64,000 bases of DNA from NCBI GenBank assembly GCA_018398805.1, contig JAGFBZ010000817.1, forward strand, positions 248,001-312,000, in the 5' to 3' direction. Position numbers and translations under genes: made by a program. Positions within the stretch are counted from its first letter, which is position 1. Each line of letters starts with the position of its first letter. This DNA is from Hirundichthys speculiger (Eukaryota > Chordata > Actinopteri > Beloniformes > Exocoetidae). A model generated the notes under the pieces. The model saw nothing but the letters and a program-made list of their open reading frames with translations. It made no database searches and was not told the origin of the DNA. Positions 36,101 to 44,984 of the stretch are shown here, piece after piece.

Positions 36101-38466
36101 ACCTCTAAAAAAAAAAAAGGTCCAGTTTGCGTCTGGACCAAACCAGTTTGTGACTTTGTCCAGATTTCTTCTGTTGTGTCCTTTGATTCATTCGATGTGA
36201 ATACAAAAAAAAAAAAAAAAAAAGGAATTTATAAGTCATCTTACCGATGTCCAGGACCCTTTGTTTGGCAGTGTGCTGGCGGGAGTGCCAGTATTTCCAA
36301 TTCCGTAGCTGCTCATCTCTGCATTTGTCTTCCCCAAAGACAACCATTATAACACTCTACAATGGAAACAAATATTTAAGTGTTTAAATATCCAACCAGA
36401 AACCTTCAGACTACTTAAACCTGAGCTTCCATGGACCATCTCCCCTCCCTCACCTGCACGATGCTGTCCTGCTGCAGCTCAGAGCCTCCCATGGCACATT
36501 CCTCGCTACTGGATGGGTTCCCATCAAGCCCATGTGACGCTGTCGCTGCGCTCCCCGACACTCTCCCTCCGGGTTGACTAAGGGAAGATCTGAAGCCGGC
36601 ATCCGAAAGCGTTAGGGCATAGAACTGGCCCCGGTTCAGGTAAGCCATAGGTCCGTCACCTTGCCGTGGCCTCAGCGACATGCTGGCGTCCAGACTGTAC
36701 CTGAAACCGTCGCTGTGGGATCAGAAGCACAGGCAGGAATGTGTGGCAAGCATCGTGAAGATACGGAACAGTTTTTCCCCCCAACATGAGGAACAGCACA
36801 TCGCTGTACATAAATAAAATCAGCAAAAACATATAAACAGTTTAATGAAAAAGAAATTTAAAACCTGTGAACCTGTGAAAAGAAGCGGCTCTTGCAACCT
36901 TGATAGTATCGTCCTCTGCTGCATCCGAACATGATCTGTGGACATAATTACCACGGTTTCTATTAGTGTTTACATTACTGCACACATTTATGCCTGAATG
37001 TCAACTTACACTGGTAAGCTGGAGTGGAGTCCATCAACTTCTGAGGAATTGCTTCTCTGGAGGATCTGTGGATGACAATGTGTGTTGCATTAAAAAGCAT
37101 TAGACTTGCACAACAAAACATAAGACCACCCTCTGATAATATTTCTGACCTTTTCTTCCACAGCATTTTCATACGTGCAAGTCCAGAGCGCTCCTCTGTT
37201 TGTCTTTCAGGAAACCCATGAGGGATAAGTCATAGCAGCTCTGCTCATGAGCCATCCTTGACTGGATTCGGTCCCTGGTTCCTCCTGGGAGGAGCTACTG
37301 AAACATGAAACCGGTGTGGATGTCTGGCCCTCTGCTTTGACCAGAGCCAGAGGTGCCCTGCCTGCACGTTTGCCATCTCCTTCTCTGGTGTCTCCTGTGA
37401 GGCTCAGCGCTCCGTGATCGGAGCTGTGAAGTTCAGTAGTGACAGTGTTGTTCATAGACAGGTTAACAGGCATGGATGTCAGAGCCTGACAGTGATGATC
37501 TAGCGTGTCCAGGCTCCCATAGTTATTAGATTCATCAGCAGGGGGCTCTGTGTTTTTAACACAGCTGGCAGTGCGTTTCCACTCTCTAGGTACCTGACAG
37601 GGTTGTGGCAAAGACACACACACACACACACAAATGAGACCCCAAAAAAATCTGAGAAAATTATGTAGACATTTTATTTTTACTATCATGGTTTCAAAAC
37701 AAGTTTTTACACCTTATAGTAGTCGTAGAGCAGTCCCAGAGCTGCTGCGCTGTCCTCGTCTCCATTGATGCTCATCATGGCCTTAGTGGCGGCGGTCAGC
37801 GGGTTCTCCAGGTAGCACTTCCACGCCTCATCCTCACTACTGAACACTCTTCTGGAGGCTGTTGACACTTCGTTTGGTACCACCACCACCAACCGTTTAC
37901 TGTTAGTCAATGAAAAGGTGACACGAAAGTGTAAACACTACTGTAACATAAAAGCCAGTCTGTCATCCTGCCAGGCCAGCAGCTACGCCCTAGGCTGTTT
38001 CTCACCAAGCTTTGGTTTCATTGCCAACTCCACGTGGGGTGTGTGTATCTATGTTTACTTCAGAGGAACAAGTGCTAACATTTATCCCCTTTAAATGATA
38101 ACACAAAACAACTGAAAATTGAAGATGATATTATTTTTTTGGGATAATGACAAAAAAAAGATCAAGGATCAAAGAAATCAGTTTCTGTTTGGCATTTACT
38201 GTACAGTTAATATTCTTATTCTTTATGCTCTGATTAAATTGCTGTATATTTTCTACATGAAAAATTTCTCTGATACCTTTAAACCATCGTCTTTTCACCT
38301 TTATTTTAATTTCACCTTATAATGTAGGTAGTTAAAGGTAAGAATAGAAATGCTGCTTACGTATATGCGCACGTTACAAAGAGGAAACAGTTCTCAACTG
38401 AAATTGGATAAAGCTGACAATAGTTTGGCATGAGCATTGAACTTTCTCTTACCTGTCCACGTCCAT
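23487..38466 (-). CDS. grhl2: Grainyhead-like transcription factor 2, 16 coding exons, with three coding indels
   Basis: Epithelial transcription factor of the grainyhead/CP2 family, controlling adherens and tight-junction genes as a dimer. Coding exons, 5' to 3' on the minus strand: 38466-38453, 37899-37713, 37593-37175, 37065-37010, 36935-36899, 36712-36454, 36356-36245, 34601-34507, 28810-28652, 28566-28509, 28270-28149, 28067-28030, 24542-24463, 24375-24289, 24155-24091, 23601-23487. All have AG acceptors and GT donors, and phases agree except where indels intervene. The total is 1903 nt; allowing for the indels the product is about 633 residues (human 625). The N-terminal activation region holds [20 protein letters not shown]; the CP2-type DNA-binding domain spans exons 6-10 ([36 protein letters not shown]); the C-terminal dimerisation region is exons 13-16. 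Indels are in exon 3 (two, with an in-frame TGA between) and exon 14 (one), so as written the frame is broken. GRHL2 rather than GRHL1 or 3 follows from the sequence and from znf706 and ncald next door. Confidence 0.93.
24289..24375 (-). pseudogene. grhl2: grhl2 exon 14 with one surplus base
   Basis: Starts [16 protein letters not shown] as in the family, but after GCACTT the family-like continuation [13 protein letters not shown] lies one base on. The 87-nt length is one more than the 86 needed to meet exon 15 ([11 protein letters not shown]) in phase 0. The surplus base lies in CTTAATG at about 24326-24330. Unlike exon 3, nothing downstream compensates. Confidence 0.85.
24463..24542 (-). 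CDS. grhl2: grhl2 exon 13
   Basis: 80 nt, phase 2 in and phase 1 out, reading [20 protein letters not shown] then VEEERK. Shorter and more divergent than the human [20 protein letters not shown] segment, but the position between VFAFNTEE and VLLYVRK is unambiguous. Confidence 0.85.
25300..26040 (+). mobile_element. Highly degenerate Tc1-like relic
   Basis: The plus strand has CAGAAGAAGCCTCTTCTG-type linker sequence, GGACAATGATCCTGAAGG (the QDNDP region) and AAGTCCAAACCTGAATCC (SPNLNP region), in the order expected of a Tc1 transposase. No open frame. It is split by the 98-bp MITE. Confidence 0.6.
25624..25721. mobile_element. 98-bp palindromic mariner-type MITE
   Basis: CAGTGGTACCTCTACTTACG at the left and its complement at the right, bounded by TA on both sides (25622-25623 and 25722-25723). 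Nearly the whole element folds on itself. Confidence 0.85.
27349..27714 (+). mobile_element. 366-bp Tc1/mariner MITE, copy 1
   Basis: Terminal inverted repeats begin CAGTCATGGAAAAAATTATT, with TA on each side (27347-27348 and 27715-27716). No coding capacity. It lies in grhl2 intron 12. Confidence 0.92.
28030..28566 (-). CDS. grhl2: grhl2 exons 10-12
   Basis: Exon 10 (28566-28509) reads [19 protein letters not shown]. Exon 11 (28270-28149) reads [20 protein letters not shown] then [20 protein letters not shown]; its acceptor (gctcag before 28270) was chosen because it keeps phase 1 from exon 10. Exon 12 (28067-28030) reads [12 protein letters not shown], matching human VYYNTDDER. All three are intact. 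Confidence 0.9.
28652..28810 (-). CDS. grhl2: grhl2 exon 9
   Basis: 159 nt in phase 0, reading [20 protein letters not shown] and ending QIKVFCDK. Inside is [17 protein letters not shown] where mammalian GRHL proteins have YSYNNRSNKPIHRAYCQ; the NNRSN segment is normally near invariant, so these changes are notable. The codon framework is intact. Confidence 0.94.
29591..29950 (+). mobile_element. Truncated 5' end of a Tc1-like element
   Basis: Starts CAGTCGTGTTCAAAATTATA after TA and parallels 259-560, with the shared GGATGAAGGC(A/T)GCAAATGTG block. The transposase region is absent. Confidence 0.8.
30130..30255 (+). repeat. SINE/MITE-type 3' tail
   Basis: Ends GTAAGTTGCTTTGAATAAAA then CCATCTGCTCAATCACTAAA, a tail very common in teleost short interspersed elements. 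The head is not recognisable. Confidence 0.55.
31863..33130 (+). mobile_element. Tc1-like relic, same family as 14036-15124, with nested MITE
   Basis: Left end TACTGGCCATTTT...GGTACACCTGTT. The plus strand carries TTTGAACGTGGCATGG, GGGATTTTCACATACAACC, AACCAGTCTGGCC-type complement, and CTTCCAGCAGGATAATACGC (the FQQDN region). Frames are disrupted. The right end is eroded. Confidence 0.8.
31957..32323 (-). mobile_element. 366-bp Tc1/mariner MITE, copy 2 (inverted)
   Basis: The same element in the opposite orientation, TA-flanked (31955-31956 and 32324-32325). It differs from copy 1 at only a few positions, including one extra base. It is inserted in the Tc1 relic described below, in grhl2 intron 8. 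Confidence 0.92.
34507..34601 (-). CDS. grhl2: grhl2 exon 8
   Basis: 95 nt, reading [20 protein letters not shown] then [12 protein letters not shown]. Acceptor gagcacag, donor GTAAAA. Intact and conserved. Confidence 0.96.
34602..36244 (-). other. grhl2: grhl2 intron 7
   Basis: AT-rich, with A runs at 36102-36118 and 36206-36223. No repeat with clear ends and no exon seen. Confidence 0.6.
36245..36356 (-). CDS. grhl2: grhl2 exon 7 (DNA-binding core)
   Basis: 112 nt, reading [20 protein letters not shown] then [17 protein letters not shown], nearly identical to mammalian GRHL2. Leaves in phase 1 at the GTAAGA donor. Confidence 0.96.
36454..36712 (-). CDS. grhl2: grhl2 exon 6, start of DNA-binding domain, extended by 36 codons
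   Basis: Reads [20 protein letters not shown] then [19 protein letters not shown], the conserved entry to the CP2 domain. The family has only a short linker (human NKCFRHPISKVR) before SVxMVVF in exon 7; here the exon continues for 36 extra codons, rich in Gly, Ser and Glu, to a strong GTGAGG donor. An internal in-frame GTGTCG site after AGA at 36562 would restore the usual length. Confidence 0.9.
36899..36935 (-). CDS. grhl2: grhl2 exon 5 (microexon)
   Basis: 37 nt, reading [11 protein letters not shown] and ending with AG of a serine completed by exon 6 (SSDGFRY, human SSGTFQY). Acceptor gtccacag, donor GTTGCA, which is a weak donor. Placement rests on phase and on the flanking family alignment. 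Confidence 0.65.
37010..37065 (-). CDS. grhl2: grhl2 exon 4
   Basis: 56 nt, phase 2 in and phase 1 out, reading [17 protein letters not shown], aligned with the human [20 protein letters not shown] region. Acceptor tcatccacag, donor GTAAGT. Confidence 0.75.
37175..37593 (-). pseudogene. grhl2: grhl2 exon 3 with two compensating frameshifts and an internal stop
   Basis: 419 nt between acceptor ctgtcag and donor GTATGA. The start reads [20 protein letters not shown] and reaches [13 protein letters not shown], matching the family VKAE region. In the entry frame it then hits TGA near 37207. The family-like continuation ([22 protein letters not shown], matching human EQTQYD...LKDDQRSTPD) lies in a second frame, entered if one G is restored near the GGG at 37273-37275; the frame is reset by one surplus base near 37179-37180. 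The net length stays compatible with the phase-2 entry of exon 4. Either assembly indels or genuine inactivating mutations would explain this. Confidence 0.8.
37713..37899 (-). CDS. grhl2: grhl2 exon 2 (activation region)
   Basis: 187 nt, entering phase 2 and leaving phase 0 after LLYDYYK. It carries the highly conserved [20 protein letters not shown] block. It is fully intact and close to the mammalian sequence, in contrast to exon 3. Confidence 0.95.
38453..38466 (-). CDS. grhl2: grhl2 exon 1 coding part
   Basis: ATG at 38466 followed by GACGTGGACAG and a GTAAGA donor. It encodes MDVD plus two bases of a serine completed by exon 2, giving [13 protein letters not shown] against MSQESDNNKRLVALVP in mammals. 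Only 14 coding nt, so found by splicing logic from exon 2 rather than as a reading frame. Confidence 0.8.
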
Positions 38467-38834
38467 GTTGCCTTCAGAGCTGGTCGTTTCCTAGACTTGC
38501 TCTAAAAAGTGTTTTTCTAGAGGGTGGAGGTCAGTTTCTGGGGGGGGGGACACTGAAAACAAATCCAGTGTCGGGCCCGCAGGAGGATCGCTCTACTAAA
38601 CTTACCGGTCAAAACAGTTTAAAAGTTTACGAACTAAAACATCTTCCAGTGGCAGGTAAAAGGAGAGCCACGCTGATGGCGCAACACACTTACATTTGTA
38701 GCACGTGGTATTTTTGCAATCTGTTTAGACAAGTTGTGAAGATAAAAGATAGACCTGAAGAAAAGACAAACAAGGAAGCGAAGGCAGCTGTGGTGACTGG
38801 TTGGACTGAGCGAAACCAGGTAAGTCAGCTGCGC

Positions 38835-38870
38835 TCCCATTGGTCAATCCCACAGTGAAAGGGCGTGGCT
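38835..38870 (-). promoter_or_regulatory. grhl2: Probable grhl2 promoter elements (CCAAT box and GC/KLF box)
   Basis: Upstream of the minus-strand ATG, ATTGG at 38839-38843 reads as an inverted CCAAT box and GGGCGTGGC at 38861-38869 is an Sp1/KLF-type box. They sit about 370-400 bp from the start codon, a plausible core promoter distance for a short first exon. Confidence 0.4.
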
Positions 38871-39117
38871 TAATGTAAGAAAGGGCAATTAGTTAGACAA
38901 TAGTTCATATTTTCAATATTAAATATGTAAATTGGACATAGTCTAAATATTGAAATGTGAAAAACTCTTAGGTACACCCAGTCAAGTTGTTTTATCAAAC
39001 TTTTAATGACGTCTATATTTAATTTCGAGTCTAAAATACAGACAAATTATAGGAACCTGGCTCCCTTAAACCTAAGTAGAAAGAATATTAATTAATTAAT
39101 GTTACTGGGAACATTCT

Positions 39118-39154
<37 letters not shown>

Positions 39155-39310
39155 TAATGCTGTTTTCTGAGTCCAATATCAATTATTTGAAAAGCAGCAA
39201 ATAATCAGATAACTGGTTAATCAGCCTATCTAATATTATCACTGTATTTTCTGTTTGATTGTTCATGGAGAGACTGAAAAATAAATATGGAACAACAAAA
39301 CAGTGACCTA

Positions 39311-39403
39311 AGACATTTGCACAATATTGTATAACAGAAAATATTATAAATACTTTCTGGTTATTTGTAATATTTCCTGTTATACAATATTGTGCAAATG
39401 TCT
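39311..39403. mobile_element. 93-bp palindromic MITE
   Basis: AGACATTTGCACAATATTGT at one end and its exact complement at the other. The arms match for about 42 bp with two mismatches and are flanked by TA (39309-39310 and 39404-39405). Confidence 0.88.
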
Positions 39404-39489
39404 TACAAATATCACATTGAAATATAAATCAGATTGCCAATAATTCATGAAGACTGTCTAAATACCTGCTCATCTGCTGAAGACAACAT

Positions 39490-39890
39490 CCTAAACTAGA
39501 AAAGCACTCGGAGAGCGCAGACCTCTGCCGAGCGCAACAGTTCCCCCATATAGCGACAAAATCTGCATTCTGGATCAGATCCGGATCAGCCTTTGAAATT
39601 TGATAGAGGTTTCCATTGTCAATCACTGAATCAGATTTCATGAGTTTTGAGCAATAATTAACGGAGATATTGAGAAACAAAATCTTCGGCCCCATTGACC
39701 ACAATGTTATCGAAAAAGTGAAAGTGATCCAGAATGCAGGATTTCTTCCGGATCAAACCCAAAATGAAATCACTTCTTTCTTTTCACATTTCTGACAATT
39801 CCTGAAAATTTCATCAAAATTCATCCATAACTTTTTGAGTTCTCTTGTACACAGACAGACAGACAGACAGATAAACGCCCCTTGGCAGGT
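39490..39890 (+). repeat. SINE-like dispersed repeat with CAGA tail
   Basis: The motifs GCACTCGGAGAGCGCAGACC, GAAAATTTCATCAAAATTCA and CATAACTTTTTGAGTTCTCT followed by (CAGA)n are a combination I recognise from abundant fish interspersed repeats. Family name not assigned. Confidence 0.6.
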
Positions 39891-40269
39891 AAATATGTTA
39901 GAATCTCTACAAATTGCACTGACATGGAACAAAGTGTTACGAGACGCACAGCGACATCTTGTGGTAAATATTTGATTCCGCACCGTAAAAAATGCAAACT
40001 GATATTTATGTGTGAAGTGTATAAATGTGTTATATTTTGAAAGACACGCATATTTTTAGAAGTTTGTTTTCATATTATTATTTTTTTTTTTTGCAAATGT
40101 AATTAAAACATTTTCTATAGGCAATGAGAAATTATGACGACTGCTAAAGCACATATATCAGATTAATGTTTTTGTTTTTTCTTTTCAATAAAACATTCAC
40201 AAGAGCAGATGGTGGATGAACAGACGCGTGATATCTGCGGAAGTGACAGCGCAGACGACCCTTGAATGC

Positions 40270-40407
40270 GTCACTGTGAGTTTGGACATGCGCATTAGCG
40301 CAGTAAGGGCAGAACTACTGTGGTCGACAAGCGGACAGGAGGAGCTAGCCAACCGTTACTTCAGTTTCATCTCAGTGGATTTCGTTAAAATACGATTGTT
40401 TTTACTG
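40270..40407 (+). other. znf706: Candidate znf706 5' non-coding exon
   Basis: A CpG-containing stretch ending in TTTTTACTG and a GTGAGG donor at 40408. It is followed about 0.8 kb later by the ttatttccag acceptor just before the znf706 ATG. The start is a guess. Confidence 0.45.
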
Positions 40408-41224
40408 GTGAGGTATTTGAAAATACAACATTTCATGTCTGCTAATGCTTAATGTCTCGCTTGTGTTATTTTACTGTACCTACTAGGTCTCCTCGTATTA
40501 TTACTTTAGCGGTAGTAATAGCAGCTGGCTAATAAACTGCGTGTCATAGAATTACGAAATTACATCGTTCTTACATTTGTGTATATTTAATTACCAACGT
40601 TTTCTTTTATGATTAAGACACATATGGCTCTCTTAAAGTCTTGATTTTGGATTAAACGCGTTGAAAGTGGGCCACCGTTCCTGCTACCCCAGCATCACGA
40701 CGACAGGCTGTGAGAGACATGGAGACTGGCCTGACGTCACTCTTCGCTCTTGTATCAACGTAAATTTGGGATTGCTGACTGTAAATTAAGGCTTCCCCTG
40801 TCACTTTCACTACACCAGAGTCCATGCAACGATTGACAATGACCCAGTTCTAACACTGTCTATTTTTACTTTAAATATATCTACTGTCGGTTTTACTTTA
40901 GGGAAATTTCCAAGCTAATTGCTTCATCCATATGACCTAAAAAGTGACAATTACCCCAGTTCTGAGAGATATCCCTTGCACCATTTGAAATGGTACTGAT
41001 GTTATAAGACAAAGGTTCTTTAGTTGTAAATATTCAGATCCTCCTTATTCAAATCTTCAGCTGGTAATACTATTCTCTGTTTCTCAGTAGTGACTTTGAT
41101 CAATTGGTTCTTTCTATTTCCATTATCTTTTCAACGTGTTTCATAGTTTACAGTTAGATAACTATTTCATGGTTGACTAATGGATGTCCAATTCCTCTCA
41201 TTTCTAGGTATTTCTTATTTCCAG
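40408..41224 (+). other. znf706: znf706 first intron
   Basis: Contains a palindromic CRE, TGACGTCA, at 40732-40739. Otherwise nothing recognised. Confidence 0.5.
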
Positions 41225-41226
41225 AT

Positions 41227-42375
41227 ATGGCCCGTGGGCACCAGAAATTCCAGTCCCAGCAGAAAAATGCCAAAAAGCAGGCAGACATCAAGAAGAGCAA
41301 AGGACATGACCAGAAAGCAGCAGCTAAAGCTGCTTTAGTATACACATGCACTGTGTGTCGGGTATGTGCATAAGCAGAAAACAGAACACTAAAGTCAGGA
41401 TCAAATTTGGTAAATGGGAGGCTGTAAAAGGCGTCTTTCCAGTATGGAAAATGTCACTATTCTTTAAAGTGATGCTATTAAGTCTTTATTGGAGGTACTT
41501 TAAGTGTGGCTAATGTAGGTAGTGGCTGTACTGCATATCACTTAAGTCCTGTGGGGTGGCAGCAACATCTAAACCACGAAGCCTCAATAGATGCATCTTC
41601 AGTAAATTTATTTGGTGTATTATTTATCATTTGAAATCTCTTAAGTCAGTATAAAATGTGCTGTTAAACTGGACTAACTTGTCTAACTTGTTTTAATTCA
41701 AGATCAACAAAGACAAGAAATAGGAGGTTATGATGATATAATGAAATCAGAAAAATCAAAAGCTCGCTATAAGAAACTTTGTGATGCATTGCATTTTATT
41801 ATAGGTCAGCAATGGTATGTTTTCACAAAGTCTTATATATTACAATGTTATACATACACATGTGCCTATATGTGTTGTGCAAAAATTCGGGAATAACGTG
41901 AATAAATATTCCTAAAAAATATTTAACTGCAACAGAATAATGAGGTATTTTGTTACGAAGTATAAGTGCATTGAGAAACTTAAAAAAAAATTCTAGTTGG
42001 AATGCTTTTGATTACACAGCAGTTTTATTGAACCATAATGATTTGTATTTAGTTTCACCCCACCAAAAATATAAATGCTCATAATTTGTTAAATGGCTGA
42101 AATATTTGTTTATAACTTTACAACTTCCTTCTTCCTTGAGCGTTTCATCATCTCTCATCTTAATGAGCAAGTGCAGGGCCTGCTTAAAGCAGAAAACTGT
42201 TTTTTGTTAATGAAGAACATACAAAGAACCGTATAATACCACTGTATTTATTTATTTATTTATTTATTTTTAAACTTAGACACAAATGCCCGACCCGAAG
42301 ACCTTCAAGCAGCACTTTGAAAGCAAACATCCGAAGTCCCCAATGCCCCCGGAGTTAGTTGGCGTGGAGGCGTAA
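41227..42375 (+). CDS. znf706: Zinc finger protein 706, complete
   Basis: Small 76-residue protein in two coding exons, 41227-41361 and 42280-42375 (TAA at 42373-42375), joined in phase 0 by a GTATGT donor and a cttag acceptor. Residues 1-35 (MARGHQKFQSQQKNAKKQAD onward) are a basic 4F5/SERF-like segment. Residues 41-62 form one C2H2 finger (C41-x2-C44-x12-H57-x4-H62), followed by PKSPMPPELVGVEA. Length and sequence match mammalian ZNF706 closely. The family is reported to act as a small nuclear/cytoplasmic regulator with SERF-like effects on protein aggregation; nothing here adds to that. A first non-coding exon probably ends at 40407. The gene lies between grhl2 (head to head) and ywhaz, as in other vertebrates. 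Confidence 0.97.
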
Positions 42376-43775
42376 TAGATTCACCTGTCTCTCAGTAAGA
42401 CGGTTCAAGCTGATTCAGGATGGCATTTTACACCTTGGACGTCAACATTTAGTGTTTCAGATGAAACATCTTCAGTACAAATTTGGTTGTTCCTCCAGCT
42501 GATTAATTGGCTTATGAATGTTTTATGGGAAGGTACTTGCCTGTGGTAATTTTACTTTATAGTATTTTTGGTCTTTTGGTTTTGTTTTTTTTTTTTCCCC
42601 TCACTTGCAAGAATATAATGGACTGAAGGTACATGACAAACAGCTACTCTCTCAAGGTTTGCAGTAAAATATGTACCTGCTCCAAGTTTGATTGTAAATG
42701 GCCTTTGCAGCATCTGATCATTTCAAAAATGTTGCACTAAAAAGATCAGCTTGTCCATACCACACTTACTCAGGTTGCAGAACATGCTTTCGAACTGGCA
42801 ATGGCTCAGCTTAAAAAAGTTGATTATGATAATTGGAAGTCATCTACATCCAAATGTAGTTTTATGGATGTTTGACAAGAATTCATTTGTCATGCTCCAG
42901 GCTTTGGCTCAAAATAATCAAGAATTTGATTATTTATGGGTAGTTATGGGTTTTGAAGGGCACATTTGAAATCACTCGTGTGTTATTTTGATTGAATTCC
43001 TGTTTACTTCTATTCTGCACTGTTTTTTTTTTTTAAGTTGTCGATTTGAAGAATATGTTAAACACACTGTGCTACACGGGAACTCTTTGCTTCTACCCCT
43101 CACACGTTCATGAAACGTATCTAGTCCCTGTTCTGTGGAACATAGTTGTATAAATTTGACCAGAGATGGCAGCACAGGTCTCCTCACAGTAAACCCTTCC
43201 ATGACTGAATTGCTTGAACATTGCCACATTAAGCATTTTATCCGATTAAAATGGGTCTAGTTGAAGATAATTGTTTATATTGGTTGTTGTAACTAATAAT
43301 AATTGATGAGCTACTACTTTTTCCCCAGTTTGTCATCATGAATATGTGGCATAATTGTGCACAGCTGTAGTTTTGATAACACTTTAGTTAATCACTGTTG
43401 AATTGTGCTGTGTAACTTGTTTGACACCATCACCTCCATGACACGTGTGAGAACAATAAGTGCAGTCTCATGGTTACCCAGTCATGATGGTGCAGAAGTA
43501 TTTCAGTTTTGAACCCGCATTAAAGGCTTAAATTACACTGTAAGTTAGCTTTTTTTTTTTGTATTAATTTCCTATCCTATGGCTTGCTAACAGATTTAAT
43601 TTATGGAAAGGAACTATTTTTCAATACATTGGGCCTACTGGTCTTGAACCACTGACATTGTATCACTGTGCTAAAGTCTGGACTGACAACCAGCCATGTT
43701 TTTACTTTTGTAATGATCATATCTTTGTCAGCGCAATGTAATGTATAGCCTTTTAATAAAGGTTTTTTTTATATT
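42376..43775 (+). other. znf706: znf706 3'UTR and polyadenylation signal
   Basis: AATAAA at 43755-43760 followed by a T-rich tract fits a 3' end about 1.4 kb after the stop. There is no coding signal in between, and no recognised repeat except T runs. Confidence 0.6.
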
Positions 43776-44099
43776 AACTCAGTTGTTGTTTTTGAACTGA
43801 TTTCTTGAATTGATGAATATACATTTCCCATCTTTTTGGTCTTCTAGCTACCGTATGCACATCTGAGGTTCAGTAAGATGTTAAAATTCTAGTATCATAA
43901 TGCAAAACATTAGTCTGTTATGTTTTAGTGTGTGAGGTGGAAAAATTGAATTAAACAATCTGATCTTATTGGGCACTGGTATTAGGAAATTATAACCTCA
44001 GATGAAAAACAGTTAAACATTTTTTTCTCTGTGCTATTGACAAATAATGAAGTTAAACAGGACAAATAATGGAGGAAATGCTAAATATCCCTTTGCTGC

Positions 44100-44950
44100 T
44101 TTCACAGGAGGGAAAAGAGTAAGTCAAGCCATTTGCTGCTAGTTATCAGAAGGTGTGCAGACCTCCATATAAGACATTTCAGCAGTTTACTGGTCTGGAG
44201 TATCCACATGTGTTCACACAATGCCAAGTAGGAAAAACATAAGCAATGGTTTAAGAGAAGCAAGTTTTACTCCATGTCAATCTGGAAATGGTTATAAAAC
44301 CATTTTCAAAGAATTTGCAGTTCGAAATCATACAAAAAAAATGCATATTCCAAGGTGGAAAGTATACAAAAAGAGGTGGATTTCATGGCAAATTAACCCC
44401 AAGGTTAGGCTGCATTGTTCCAGCTAAACTACAGATTTGGTGTTATGATGTGTGATGTGACAAGTCAACCGGAAAAGCCCAGTGCTAACAATCTGAAGGT
44501 GGACACTATCCCCAACTATCATAACAGTCTGACATACTTTGAGCGGGAAATCGAATCCCTTTGCATGCATGCATATTAGGACAAAGAAGGGAGCCCAGTT
44601 TAACAGCCTAGTTGAGCTATAGCCATCATTCGACAAAACCGTGCATCTAAACGCACTGAGTTGACCATAAACTCCCTTGTATCCTTGAGGCAAATGTAAG
44701 GCCATCTGTCCAACAGCTAAAGCTTGGTTGAAAGTGGGTCATACAACAAAGCAGTGATCCGCAGCAAATCTACATAAAAATAGCTGAAATAAAATTAAGT
44801 TTTTAAAATGTTCTAGTCAAAGTCCAGACCTCCATCCTATTTAAATGCTATGATGGGATCTTTGAGGAGTTGCATAACAATGAATGCCCAAAAACTTTAG
44901 TGAATTCTGTGTTAAAGAAGAATTCCCCAAAATTCCTCCACAATGATGAT
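44100..44950 (+). mobile_element. Tc1-like relic with transposase N-terminal fragment
   Basis: 44221-44427 is an open frame starting MPSRKNISNGLREASFTPCQ, resembling the helix-turn-helix N-terminus of Tc1 transposases; it ends early. Further on, GTCAAAGTCCAGACCTCC and GAATGCCCAAAAACTTTAG correspond to the C-terminal end. The middle is missing or scrambled. Confidence 0.7.
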
Positions 44951-44984
44951 CTACAGGTCAACAATTTATTAAATGCAAACAGTC

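Larger units (their letters stand above)
38881..40260. other. grhl2-znf706 intergenic region
   Basis: The two genes are head to head about 1.5 kb apart. It contains a TTCT microsatellite (about 39118-39152), a 93-bp palindromic MITE, a dispersed SINE-like repeat with a CAGA tail, and a CTCF-like motif on the minus strand at 39951-39964. Confidence 0.7.
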
